The notes under the pieces are model-generated. The model did no database searches, was not told where the DNA came from, and worked only from the letters and a program-made list of their open reading frames with translations. A program made the position numbers and the translations under genes. Below are positions 41,751 through 50,402 of a stretch of DNA of 64,000 nt, in pieces (the first letter of the stretch is position 1; each line of letters begins with the position of its first letter). Origin of the DNA: Hymenobacter edaphi (GTDB lineage Bacteria > Bacteroidota > Bacteroidia > Cytophagales > Hymenobacteraceae). Where the stretch lies: positions 248,001 through 312,000 of the forward strand of contig NZ_QHKM01000005.1 of the NCBI RefSeq assembly GCF_003258365.1, given 5' to 3'.

Positions 41751-44351
41751 TTACTGGCCCACGAAGAACACGGCGTTGCTGAACAGCAGTTTGCCCGCGT
41801 GCCAGAAGCCGCGGAACAGCGGGTTGTCGCCGAGGTAGATAACCTGGCCGCGGCCCAGCTCCTGCACGCCCATGACCACCGTATCGGAGAGCTTGCGGCG
41901 GGCCTGGCTGCCGGTGAAGCCCGCGGCGGCCTGCCCCTTGCGCAGCACGCCCACGTTCCAGCTGCCTTCGCCGAGGTACTGGTAGTTCAGCGGATTGCGC
42001 ACCAGGGCGTAGTAGGTGTCGCCGTAGCCGAAGGCCAGCGGGTGCGAGTTGTCGAGCTGCACGGGGTACACGCTGCCCTGCACCAGCTCCTGCAACGACT
42101 CCCGCTCGGCGGCGGCGTAGCGGCGCAGCTGCCGGGCCGGGTCGGGCTTGCGGGTGCGGGTGGTGTCGGCGCCCTTGGCTTTCAGGGCGAAGTCCTTTTT
42201 GCCGGCCAGGTAGCTCATGGCGCCTTCCAGGGCAATGAGGCGGCCGCCGGCGCGCACCCAGGTCTTGAGGTTTTCCAGCTGCCGCTCGGGCAGGGCATCG
42301 GCGTAGTTGCCGTCGGGCAGAATGAGCACGTCGAACTTCGTCAGGGGCACCGAGGCGAAGTAATCGGTGCCGAGCACGGTGACGGGGTAGCCCAGCTGCT
42401 GCTCGAAGAAGTGCCAGACTTCGCCGAAGGCCGAGGCATCGACGCCGGCGCCGGCCAGCACGGCTACGCTGGGGCGCCCCACGCTGTGCACGTTGCTGGA
42501 GCCCAGGTCCGAGCCGGTGGTGGCGAAGCCGGTCTGCACGGCCGTCAGCTCGGCGCCCACCGAGTCGGCCAGCTGGCGCACCACCGCGTCGAAGCGGCGG
42601 GCCAGGCCCTCGTTGTTGCCGCGGGTAACGATGAGCGCGCCGGGCTGAAACTTGCGCCCGCCGGCCTCGAACGGCTGGTAGGCCACCCGCACCCGAATCT
42701 GGCGCTGCAGCAGCGCCGCCAGCAGCCGCGCGTCGCGCAGCGAGTTCCAGCGGGCAATGTAGGCGTAGGGTTTGTCGGTTGTCGGCTGCGAGTTGTCAGT
42801 TGTCAGTTTGGGAACCAGTTGCGGGTTGACCGCTGGCGAATTGGCCTTCTGCTTACTGACAACTGCCAACTCTTTTCCTGCCAACTTCGAAACAAGCGCG
42901 TAGCCCTGCAGGCCGTAGGCGTAGGGCAAGGACCAGGACGTAATGTCGTAGGTCAGCGAGTCTTCCAGGGCCGATTGGGGCTCGAACAGCACCTTCACCA
43001 GCGTCGATTTGGGCTGGTACATGCTCACCACCAGGTCCTGGGGCTGCAGGGTCACGGCCTCGCGCTTGCCGGTGGCGTAGTTGTAGGCGTTGGTTTTCTG
43101 CTTCTGGCCCAGGTAGCCAAACTCGATCTGCTGCTGACGCAGGTACTCTTCCAGCGGTGCCAGCCGCTCGGCCGGGCCGCTCACTACGAAGCTCTTGTAC
43201 TGCCCGCGCGGCTTTTGGCGGGCATCGGCGTAGTACTGCCCGAATTCCTTCAGCAGCTCCCCCTGGTGGTCGGCAGCGGCGCGGATGGTGGCCCAGCTGG
43301 CGGCGTGGTGGTGGGCAATGCGCTGGCTGAGCGTGAGCGTGTCGCCGTCCGACTTGATGTAGCGCACCCCGGCCCGGCCCGAGCCGCCCTGCTCGTAGGT
43401 CATGCCGATGGCCCCGTTGAACGACGGCCAGGTGTCGCCGTAGCTGGGCGCGAAGAGGTCGTAGGTTTCGCGGGTGAAGTACAGCCAGCCGTTCCGGTCG
43501 AAGGTCTGGCGGTTGTAGTCGCCGATGCGGTTCTGGAACTGGCGCTGGTAGGCCGTGATGTCCTCGTGGAAGGGCTTGGCCGCGGGCGAGAAGTAGTACG
43601 GTGCGTCCGGGCTCATCTCGTGGAAGTCGGCGTGCACCTGGGGCAGCCACTGGTTGTAGAGGGCAATGCGCTGCTGGCTTTCCCGCTGCGTTTGCCAGGC
43701 CCAGTCGCGGTTCAGGTCGAAGAGGTAGTGGTTGTAGCGCCCGCCGGGCCACGGCTCCCGGTGCTCCCAGCTCAGCGGGGCGGCGTTGGTGGGCGCGGCG
43801 GCCACGCGGCCGTACCACTGCACGTACCGCTCGCGCCCGTCGGGGTTTACGCAGGGGTCGATGAGCAGCACCACTTTGTCGAGCAGGGCCTGGGCGTCGG
43901 CGTTCTGCGGATTGGCAAAGTCGTAGAGTACCTGCAGCACCGCCTCCGACGACACGGCCTCGTTGCCGTGCACGTTGTAGCTGAGCCACACCACGGCGGG
44001 CTGGTCGGCTTCGGGCAGGCCGGCTTCCAGGCCGGTGCGGCGCAGGTTGCTGCTACGGATGGCGTCGAGGCGGGCCAGATTGCGGGCCGAGGCCACCTGC
44101 ACCACTTCCAGCGGGCGGCCTTCGTAGGTGCGGCCGTAGGGCTGCACGCGCAGGCGCTCGGGGTAGAGCCGGGCCAGGTAATCGGCGTAGCGCAGCACGT
44201 CGGCGTGGTAAGTGAAGCGGCTGCCGAGGGCGTAGCCCAGAAACTCGGCGGGCGTCTGGGGCGCGGCGGCCGTCTGGGCCTGGGCGGGCGCCGCCAGCAG
44301 GGCCAGCGCCAGGGCAGCGGCTGGCAACAGGCGCGGGAATGGTCGGAACAT
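41751..44351 (-). CDS. Exported M14-family zinc carboxypeptidase
   Basis: An 866-residue protein from ATG 44351, where a signal peptide begins (MFRPFPRLLPAAALALALL, cleavage near AQAQ). Zinc ligands are in YNVHGNEAVSS (H128, E131), with a further His downstream in PQVHADFHEM. The catalytic Glu is likely in GMTYEQGGSG. The M14 domain covers about residues 30-340; the rest is a long accessory region including a Rossmann-like GLPDG-type segment. Residues about 494-526 (VVSKQKANSP to DNSQPTTDK) are translated from an intergenic-type repeat that sits in frame in the gene. It is a periplasmic or secreted peptidase. A TACTTTCG sequence 41-48 bases upstream is a possible -7 box. Confidence 0.88.
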   Translation of the reverse strand: MFRPFPRLLPAAALALALLAAPAQAQTAAAPQTPAEFLGYALGSRFTYHADVLRYADYLARLYPERLRVQPYGRTYEGRPLEVVQVASARNLARLDAIRSSNLRRTGLEAGLPEADQPAVVWLSYNVHGNEAVSSEAVLQVLYDFANPQNADAQALLDKVVLLIDPCVNPDGRERYVQWYGRVAAAPTNAAPLSWEHREPWPGGRYNHYLFDLNRDWAWQTQRESQQRIALYNQWLPQVHADFHEMSPDAPYYFSPAAKPFHEDITAYQRQFQNRIGDYNRQTFDRNGWLYFTRETYDLFAPSYGDTWPSFNGAIGMTYEQGGSGRAGVRYIKSDGDTLTLSQRIAHHHAASWATIRAAADHQGELLKEFGQYYADARQKPRGQYKSFVVSGPAERLAPLEEYLRQQQIEFGYLGQKQKTNAYNYATGKREAVTLQPQDLVVSMYQPKSTLVKVLFEPQSALEDSLTYDITSWSLPYAYGLQGYALVSKLAGKELAVVSKQKANSPAVNPQLVPKLTTDNSQPTTDKPYAYIARWNSLRDARLLAALLQRQIRVRVAYQPFEAGGRKFQPGALIVTRGNNEGLARRFDAVVRQLADSVGAELTAVQTGFATTGSDLGSSNVHSVGRPSVAVLAGAGVDASAFGEVWHFFEQQLGYPVTVLGTDYFASVPLTKFDVLILPDGNYADALPERQLENLKTWVRAGGRLIALEGAMSYLAGKKDFALKAKGADTTRTRKPDPARQLRRYAAAERESLQELVQGSVYPVQLDNSHPLAFGYGDTYYALVRNPLNYQYLGEGSWNVGVLRKGQAAAGFTGSQARRKLSDTVVMGVQELGRGQVIYLGDNPLFRGFWHAGKLLFSNAVFFVGQ
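42779..42872. repeat. In-frame inverted-repeat insertion, AGTTGTCAGTTGTCAG family
   Basis: GAGTTGTCAGTTGTCAGT at 42790-42807 is matched at 17 of 18 positions by the reverse complement at 42855-42872. The left flank continues GTTGTCGGCTGC. The whole element is within the M14 peptidase coding sequence and keeps the frame open. The same repeat type fills the comB-gcvT gap (63124-63221). Confidence 0.75.
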
Positions 44352-44459
44352 GAACGGTCGGAAGGGTAAATCGTCCCCGTGAGCGGGCCAGCGAAAGTAC
44401 AACGTCGGCCCGCATCCGGACTACACTTGCCCCGGCTTCGGCCGCTGGCCTTTTCCCAC

Positions 44460-44604
44460 TACCTATATCGAGGGTCAGAAAGTCGAAATCGAGGGTCAGA
44501 CCCTCGATTTCGAACCATGTCAGCCCGATTTCGAGGGTCTGCCCCCAGAAATCGGGGGGCAGACCCTCTGCCCCTCAATTTCGAGGGTCGCCCCCCGATT
44601 AGCC
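44460..44604. repeat. Cluster of GAGGGTC hairpins
   Basis: TCGAGGGTC and its complement recur about seven times. One perfect 14-bp hairpin has arms at 44483-44496 and 44500-44513. A second has arms at 44533-44546 (GAGGGTCTGCCCCC) and 44555-44568. The cluster ends directly at the stop codon of the small gene at 44605, and no gene is seen in 44352-44604. Confidence 0.8.
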
Positions 44605-44868
44605 TTACTCCTGCGGCAACGCGCCGGCTTGCCCTGGCTCCGCGGGCTTCTCTTTGATCTGGTACAGCACACTTTCGGCCACGCCCCGCCCGAACAAACT
44701 CAGGCCGGCGTTGAACACGCCCAGCGCCAGCGTGCCGGCGGCCACCCACTGCGTCGTCGGCTCGCCGTTGCGCTTCATCTCGGAGGCCCACTGCACCAGG
44801 CAGGTGCCGAAGCCGACTACAATCAGCCCGCTCGGGGCAAACAACAACCATTTGGATTTGTGCGTCAT
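44605..44868 (-). CDS. Small two-helix membrane protein
   Basis: An 87-residue protein from ATG 44868 (MTHKSKWLLFAPSGLIVVGFG). Two hydrophobic segments lie at about 7-26 and 41-61, followed by a charged C-terminal tail (YQIKEKPAEPGQ). It is divergent from the acidic protein gene at 45017. No family was recognised. Coding is supported by the membrane-protein pattern and by a start near a divergent promoter region; the evidence is moderate. Confidence 0.6.
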   Translation of the reverse strand: MTHKSKWLLFAPSGLIVVGFGTCLVQWASEMKRNGEPTTQWVAAGTLALGVFNAGLSLFGRGVAESVLYQIKEKPAEPGQAGALPQE

Positions 44869-45016
44869 CGAGCAACAACTGTAAAGGGAACAATCAGTGG
44901 CCCGCACCGGGCGGCGCGGGCCTCTGACGTACGACAAAACCCGGCCGGCCGATGCCCCGGCCGCCGAGCTGCCGGCATTTGCGTTCTTTTGCACTTCTAT
45001 CTGCCCCCTCCTGCCG

Positions 45017-45487
45017 ATGTCCGCTACCCTGTTTCAGCAGCTGCTGCACGCCGCTTTCCGCCAAGACGCCCCCGCCCTGCTGCCGCCGGCCGATCTGCAC
45101 GCCTACCAGGAGCTGCAGCGCGCCCCGGCCCGCGAGCAGGGCTTCCGCTTCGAGCGGGTGCGCCTGCTGGTGGCCATGAGCCTGATGAAAGCCCTGGCCG
45201 ACCTCGGCGACCATGACGAAAGCCGGCAGGTGCAGCAGGTGCTGCACCGGGCCCTCACTGCCCAGAGCATCGAGCAGATCGACGCCATCATCACCAAGGA
45301 CGCGCGGCACTTCGAGCGCCTCTACACCGACCTGTACGTCAACGACGAGGGCGAGCAGCTGCTGCACCTCTTCGAGCGCACCCTCGACGCGGACACCATG
45401 CCCGCCATGGACGCCGTCATTCAGGAAGCCAGCGACCTGATCGACGCGCTGGATTTCGACGCTCCCCACGAGGACGACGAGGAGTAA
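45017..45487 (+). CDS. Hypothetical acidic helical protein
   Basis: A 156-residue protein from ATG 45017 (MSATLFQQLLHAAF). It is helical and strongly acidic at the C-terminus (DAPHEDDEE). It has paired patterns such as RVRLLVAMSLMKALADLGDHD and EGEQLLHLFERTLDAD. No signal peptide or membrane segment is present, so a cytoplasmic location is likely. The family is unknown. The ending at a strong terminator and codon use like its neighbours support a real gene. Confidence 0.7.
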   Translation: MSATLFQQLLHAAFRQDAPALLPPADLHAYQELQRAPAREQGFRFERVRLLVAMSLMKALADLGDHDESRQVQQVLHRALTAQSIEQIDAIITKDARHFERLYTDLYVNDEGEQLLHLFERTLDADTMPAMDAVIQEASDLIDALDFDAPHEDDEE

Positions 45488-45508
45488 CGCTCCGCCGCTT
45501 TTCCACGC

Positions 45509-45544
45509 AAAAGGCCGCTCCGGAAGCTTCCGGAGCGGCCTTTT
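45509..45544. terminator. Bidirectional terminator, perfect palindrome
   Basis: An uninterrupted 36-base palindrome centred on AAGCTT, with A-run on the left and T-run on the right. It separates the acidic protein gene from the converging susD gene. Confidence 0.9.
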
Positions 45545-45565
45545 TTGGGCGGCAGCAGCGCGCGG

Positions 45566-46996
45566 CTAGTAGCTCGCGTTCTGCCGCAGGGCCGTATTTA
45601 CGTTGAGTTCCCGCTGCGGAATGGGCAGCACCAGGCGCGGGCTGTTGCTGGGCACGGTCACCGTCGAGCCGTCGGTGGCGGCGTACACCAGCGGGTTGCC
45701 GCTGCGCTTGATGTCGTGCAGGCGGAAGCCCTCGGCGGCAAACTCGCGCTGCCGCTCGTCGAAGATGTCCTGGCGGGTCAGGGTGGTCAGCTCCGAGGCG
45801 CCCGAGCGTTGGCGCACGGTGTTCACGTCGTCGAGGGCCCCGGCCACGTCGCCGGCCACGAAGCGGCCTTCGGCCCGAATCAGGTACATCTCGGCCAGGC
45901 GGATGACGGGAATGTTCTGCCCGTAGGCCGTCCACTTGCCCGAGCGCAGCTGGTTGTCGGGGCGCGAAGGTCCGTCGCCCACGTAAATCAGCTTGCGGGT
46001 GAGGCCGTAAGTGAGCGAGTCGGTGCCGCGGGCGTCGCTGTCCTCGTACAGGTTCACCAGCCCGCCCACGATGCGCACGTCGCCGCGGCCCAGCTGGCCG
46101 ATGTTGGCGTAGAACGTGGCCAAGCCGTTGTTGGCGGTGCCGGCGTTGTTCTGGTCGTTCTGCTGAATCTCAAACAGCGACTCCGGGGAGTTGCGGTTGC
46201 GGAACACCGCCGCCAGCGTCGGCGACAGGGCCTTGCCGCTGTTGTCGATAACGTCGGCCGCCTGGGTGGCGGCGGCGGCGTAGTTGCGCTGCTGCAGGTA
46301 CACGCGGGCCAGCAGGGCCTCGGCCGTGTACTTGGAGGCACGAGTGCCGTTGTCTTCGGGCAGCAGCCGGATGGCGGCCTGCAGATCGGTAATAACCTGG
46401 GCGTACACCTGGGCCACGGTGGCGCGGGGCACGTCGGTATCGGCCTGCTCCAGGGCTTTGTTGGCCGTCAGGCTGATGGGCACGCCCAGATCAGTGGCGG
46501 CGGTGGCCGCGTCGTACTGCGGGGCGTAGAGGCGCACCAGCTCGAAGTGCATATCGGCGCGCACGAAGCGGGCTTCGCCCTCGTACTGGGCCTTCAGGTC
46601 GGCGTCCGACACCACGCCCAGCGCGTCAATGACCAGGTTGGCCTGGTTGATGGCCTGGTAAGCCAGGCGCCAGGTGCTTTCGGCCAGACCGTTGAGCGAG
46701 TTGGTGGTGCGGTTCTGCAGGTCGCGGTAGGTGGTGAAGGAGCCCTGCCAGGTCACCATGCCGTTGCCGCCCAGGATTTCCGGAATCACCAGCAGCTGGG
46801 TGCCGTACAGGGCCGGGTCGTCGAGCTTGGCGTAGAGGCCCACCACGGCGCTGCCCACTTTGTCGGCGTTGTTGAGCGCCGTCGTCGCGTCGACGGACTG
46901 GCGGGGCTGCAGGTCCAGCTGGTCTTTGCAGGCGCCCAGGCCCAGTGTGAGGCCCAGCGTGAGCAGGGCGGCGGAGCGGGAGAATATCGTTTTCAT
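45566..46996 (-). CDS. RagB/SusD-family surface lipoprotein
   Basis: A 476-residue lipoprotein (signal ending LGLGAC, Cys at 23) with the SusD core: CKDQLDLQPRQSV at the mature N-terminus, AYQAINQANLVIDAL, then GEARFVRADMHFELVRLY with the TPR-like helices of the family. A C-terminal segment contains YLIRAEGRFV. It is the surface glycan- or peptide-binding partner of the SusC channel gene 19 bases upstream. No catabolic enzyme or regulator gene is adjacent, so the substrate cannot be predicted. Confidence 0.92.
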   Translation of the reverse strand: MKTIFSRSAALLTLGLTLGLGACKDQLDLQPRQSVDATTALNNADKVGSAVVGLYAKLDDPALYGTQLLVIPEILGGNGMVTWQGSFTTYRDLQNRTTNSLNGLAESTWRLAYQAINQANLVIDALGVVSDADLKAQYEGEARFVRADMHFELVRLYAPQYDAATAATDLGVPISLTANKALEQADTDVPRATVAQVYAQVITDLQAAIRLLPEDNGTRASKYTAEALLARVYLQQRNYAAAATQAADVIDNSGKALSPTLAAVFRNRNSPESLFEIQQNDQNNAGTANNGLATFYANIGQLGRGDVRIVGGLVNLYEDSDARGTDSLTYGLTRKLIYVGDGPSRPDNQLRSGKWTAYGQNIPVIRLAEMYLIRAEGRFVAGDVAGALDDVNTVRQRSGASELTTLTRQDIFDERQREFAAEGFRLHDIKRSGNPLVYAATDGSTVTVPSNSPRLVLPIPQRELNVNTALRQNASY

Positions 46997-47015
46997 ACGG
47001 GTAGTTGCGTCAGAA

Positions 47016-49988
47016 TTACAGGCCCAGGTTCACGCCGATGATGAAGGTCTTGCTCAGCGGCGGCGTGTAGAAGTCGTGGCCGAGCACGTAGTTGGCTCCG
47101 CCGAAGGTGGCGGTGTTGACTTCCGGGTCGTAGCCGTCGTAGTTGGTGATGGTAAACAGGTTCTGGGCCGACACGTAGATGCGCGCCGACTGCAGGTAGC
47201 CCTTCTTGCTCAGCTCGGCGGGCACGGTGTAGCCCAAGGTGAAGTTTTTGCCGCGGAAAAACGAGCCGCCCGTCACCCAGCGCGACGATACCTGCGTGCC
47301 GTTGCCCTCGTAGAGGCGGGCCTGCGGTACGCTGGTGATGTCGCCCGGCTTCTGCCAGCGCTTCAGCTGGTCGACGGTCTGGTTGTCGAAGTAGTCCCCG
47401 TTCACGGCTTGGTAAACCCCGGCCGTGTTGTAGATGTCGTTGCCGTACACGAACTGGCCCAGGGCGCTGAAATCAAGCCCTTTCCACGACACGGTGGTGT
47501 TCAGGCCGCCGGTGTACTGCGGGTTCGGGTTGCCCACCTTCTGCTGCACGGCCTGGGCCGGGTTGTTGGTGGTGCCGCCGTCGGCGGTGTAGTAGAGTGC
47601 GTCGCCGTTGGCCGCGTCCACGCCGGCGTACTTGCGGCCCCAGAACACGCCGATGGGCTCCCCTTCGCGCACCTGCGCCAGGGTGTTGCCGCCGGCAATG
47701 ATGGGCTCCACCAGGTCGGTGATTTCGTTGCGGTTGAACGAGATGTTGCCGCCCACATTCCACTTCACGGCCTTGTCCACCACGAGCCCGTTCAGCGCAA
47801 TTTCCAGGCCGCGGTTGCGCAGCTTGCCCACGTTCTCGGTCACCACGCTGTAGCCGCCGGTGTAGGGCAGCTGGCGGTTGAGCAGCAGGTCGCTAGTGTT
47901 TTTCTGGTACACGTCCACCTCGCCGTTGATGCGGTTGTTGAGGAAGCCGAACTCCACGCCCAGGTCGGTCTGGGCGGTGGATTCCCAGGTCAGGCTGGGG
48001 TTGCCGATGCTGGTGGTGGGCGTCACGCCCGCCTGGTCGGCGTAGAAGATGGCCGAGTAGAGGCTGCGCGAGGAGTAGTTGCCGATTTCGGCGTTACCCG
48101 TCACGCCGTAGCTGGCGCGCAGCTTCAGGAAGTTCAGCACCTTGTTGTCCTGCAGGAAGCCTTCCTCCGACACCACCCAGCCCAGCGAACCGGCCCCGAA
48201 GGTGCCGTAGCGGTTGGCGCTGCCGAAGCGCGAGGACCCGTCGCGGCGCACGCTGCCCGACACGAGGTACTTGTTGCGGTACGCGTAGTTGAGGCGCCCG
48301 AAGAAGGAGATAAACGAGAATTCGCTCAGCAGGGAGCCGCTGCCGGCCGTTTTCACCGCCGCGCTGCTGATCTTGGTAAACTCCGGGTTCGGGAAGCCGC
48401 GCCCTTCGGCCGAGGTCTGCTGGGTGGCGGAGCGCTGGAACGAGAAGCCCAGTAGCGCGTCGACGGTGTGGTCGTCGGCTAGCGTGCGGTTGTAAGTGGC
48501 CGTGTTGTTGGTGGTGTAGTTCACCACCTGCACCTGGTTGGAGTAGCCGTAGCCGGTGTTGCCGCCGTCCTGGGTGCCGGCGGCGCGGTACAGGTCCTCG
48601 TTCAGGTTCAGGAAGTCGGCGCCGGCCTCGGTGCGCAGCGTCAGGCCCTTCACCGGTTCGTAGCTGAGGAAAGCCGTGCTGAAGGAGCGGTAGTTGCCGG
48701 CGCGGTTGCGGCCGTTTTCCTGGTCCAGCAGGTTGTTGTAGTACAGCGTGGCCTGGTTCAGCAGCCCCGTGGTGGGGTCGTACTTGGGCTGCAGCGGGGG
48801 CAGCGCGTTCAGCTGCACCGGGTTGGAAAACGCGTTGTCTTCCGATACCCGGTCGTTGACGGAGCGCGTCAGCGAGAAGTTCAGCCCAACCTTGAAGTTG
48901 TCGCGGATGGAGTGGTCCAGGTTCAGACGTGCCGAGCCGCGGCGGTAGCGGTTGCCGATGATGATGCCCTTCTGGTCGTTGTAGTTGGCCGAGAGGTAAA
49001 AGCGCGTCTTGGCGTCGCCCCCGCTCACGTTGAAGTCGTACTGCGCCACGTGGCCGCGGCGCAGCGCGGCGCCGGCCCAGTCGGTGTCGGAGGTCGAGTT
49101 GTAGTCGATGCCGTTTTCCTCGAAGGCGTCGGCCGGGTTGGTGTAGCCAACGTTGGTGGCGGCCTCGGCAAACAGCTCCTTGTACTGGGCCGCGTTCAGA
49201 AACTTGCGCGTCTTGGTAGCCGTGCTCGTGCCCACGTAGTAGCCCACGTTCACCTTGGTCAGGCCCTGGCGGCCCTTCTTGGTCGTCACCAGAATCACGC
49301 CGTTCGACGCGCGCGAGCCGTAAATGGCCGAGGCCGAGGCATCTTTCAGGATGCTGATGCTCTCGATGTCGTTCGGGTTCAGGTCGGCCAGCGGGTTCAG
49401 CGGCTCGGTGTCGGAGCTGGCGTCCTGCGAAGTCACCGGAATGCCGTCAATCACGTACAGCGGCTGGTTGGAGGCCGTCACCGACGATGAGCCGCGCACC
49501 CGGATCTGCAGGCCGGCGCCCAGCTTGCCCGACGTCTGGCTGATGTTGACGCCCGGCGTGCGGCCCTGAATGGCCTGCTCGAAGCTCTGCACCGGCACGT
49601 TCTCCACTTCCTTGGTGCTGATCTGCGTCACCGAGCCGGTCAGGTCGGCCTTGGACTGGCTGCCGTAGCCCACGATGACGGTTTCGTTCAGCAGGGTCTG
49701 GTCGCTCTGCAGCTTGATGGCCAGCGTGGTTTGCTCGCCCACTACCACCTGCTGGGTGGCAAAGCCGATGCTGCTGATGACCAGCGTGGCGCCCGGCTGC
49801 ACGGTCAGGCGGAAGTTCCCGTCGGCGTCGGTGCTGGCGCCGTTGTTGGTGCCGCGCTCGAGCACGGTCACGCCCGGCAGCCCGGTGCCGTCGGCCACGG
49901 CGGTTACCCGGCCGCTCACGGAGCGCGTCTGGGCTACCACCGTCACCGGCGCCGCCAGGGCCAGGGAGAGTAGAAATTTGTGTTTCAT
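47016..49988 (-). CDS. SusC/RagA-family TonB-linked outer-membrane transporter
   Basis: A 990-residue protein from ATG 49988 (MKHKFLLSLALAAPVTVVAQ signal). Order: a carboxypeptidase-regulatory-like domain (about 24-95), LNETVIVGYGSQSKADLTGS, a plug (QAIQGRTPGVNIS, RVRGSSSV, PLYVIDGIP), then a long 22-strand barrel ending GVNLGL. It imports oligomers captured by the SusD partner using TonB energy. It is first in a two-gene operon with susD, with a long A/T-rich upstream region. It is complete. Confidence 0.94.
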   Translation of the reverse strand: MKHKFLLSLALAAPVTVVAQTRSVSGRVTAVADGTGLPGVTVLERGTNNGASTDADGNFRLTVQPGATLVISSIGFATQQVVVGEQTTLAIKLQSDQTLLNETVIVGYGSQSKADLTGSVTQISTKEVENVPVQSFEQAIQGRTPGVNISQTSGKLGAGLQIRVRGSSSVTASNQPLYVIDGIPVTSQDASSDTEPLNPLADLNPNDIESISILKDASASAIYGSRASNGVILVTTKKGRQGLTKVNVGYYVGTSTATKTRKFLNAAQYKELFAEAATNVGYTNPADAFEENGIDYNSTSDTDWAGAALRRGHVAQYDFNVSGGDAKTRFYLSANYNDQKGIIIGNRYRRGSARLNLDHSIRDNFKVGLNFSLTRSVNDRVSEDNAFSNPVQLNALPPLQPKYDPTTGLLNQATLYYNNLLDQENGRNRAGNYRSFSTAFLSYEPVKGLTLRTEAGADFLNLNEDLYRAAGTQDGGNTGYGYSNQVQVVNYTTNNTATYNRTLADDHTVDALLGFSFQRSATQQTSAEGRGFPNPEFTKISSAAVKTAGSGSLLSEFSFISFFGRLNYAYRNKYLVSGSVRRDGSSRFGSANRYGTFGAGSLGWVVSEEGFLQDNKVLNFLKLRASYGVTGNAEIGNYSSRSLYSAIFYADQAGVTPTTSIGNPSLTWESTAQTDLGVEFGFLNNRINGEVDVYQKNTSDLLLNRQLPYTGGYSVVTENVGKLRNRGLEIALNGLVVDKAVKWNVGGNISFNRNEITDLVEPIIAGGNTLAQVREGEPIGVFWGRKYAGVDAANGDALYYTADGGTTNNPAQAVQQKVGNPNPQYTGGLNTTVSWKGLDFSALGQFVYGNDIYNTAGVYQAVNGDYFDNQTVDQLKRWQKPGDITSVPQARLYEGNGTQVSSRWVTGGSFFRGKNFTLGYTVPAELSKKGYLQSARIYVSAQNLFTITNYDGYDPEVNTATFGGANYVLGHDFYTPPLSKTFIIGVNLGL

Positions 49989-50402
49989 AGGACTGGGCAA
50001 ACGAAGCCCCGATTTGGTGAGTGTAAAGCGAATTTAGCAACTGAAATACATAAGCGCTTTTCGTTGCCGCTTTGGCAATATTTTTAATCAAATCTTAATA
50101 AGACCTCTAGTACAAAAGCAGTTACGTCGTCGCACGGGTAGTATGCATGCCGTCTTATAGTTAGCTTCCTCCAAGACGTGGATTATTACCAAAATCCTAC
50201 CGCTGGCCCGCGTTTTGCAGCCCGCGCTTTTTTGGTTCGCCGGTGGGCGGCACCGGCACCGCGCGCCGGCCAGGGCGGTGTTTGCAGCGCCGGTTTGCCG
50301 GGGCATTGCAATTGGCCGCCGCTCCTGCCTACCTTTACCCAATCCGGGCGCCGGATTCCGGCATTTGGCCGCTCCGCGCCTGCGTGGCCAACATTCGCTT
50401 TA
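49989..50402. other. Divergent intergenic region susC / RNase D
   Basis: A 414-base gap. 50030-50110 is A/T-rich and likely holds the susC promoter; TAAGATTTG on the minus strand (near 50088) is close to a -7 box but has three spacer bases. The right half is G/C-rich. TTG (50306-50308) followed after 21 bases by TACCTTTA (50330-50337) is a weak promoter candidate for the RNase D gene. No small gene, RNA or repeat was recognised. Confidence 0.4.
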
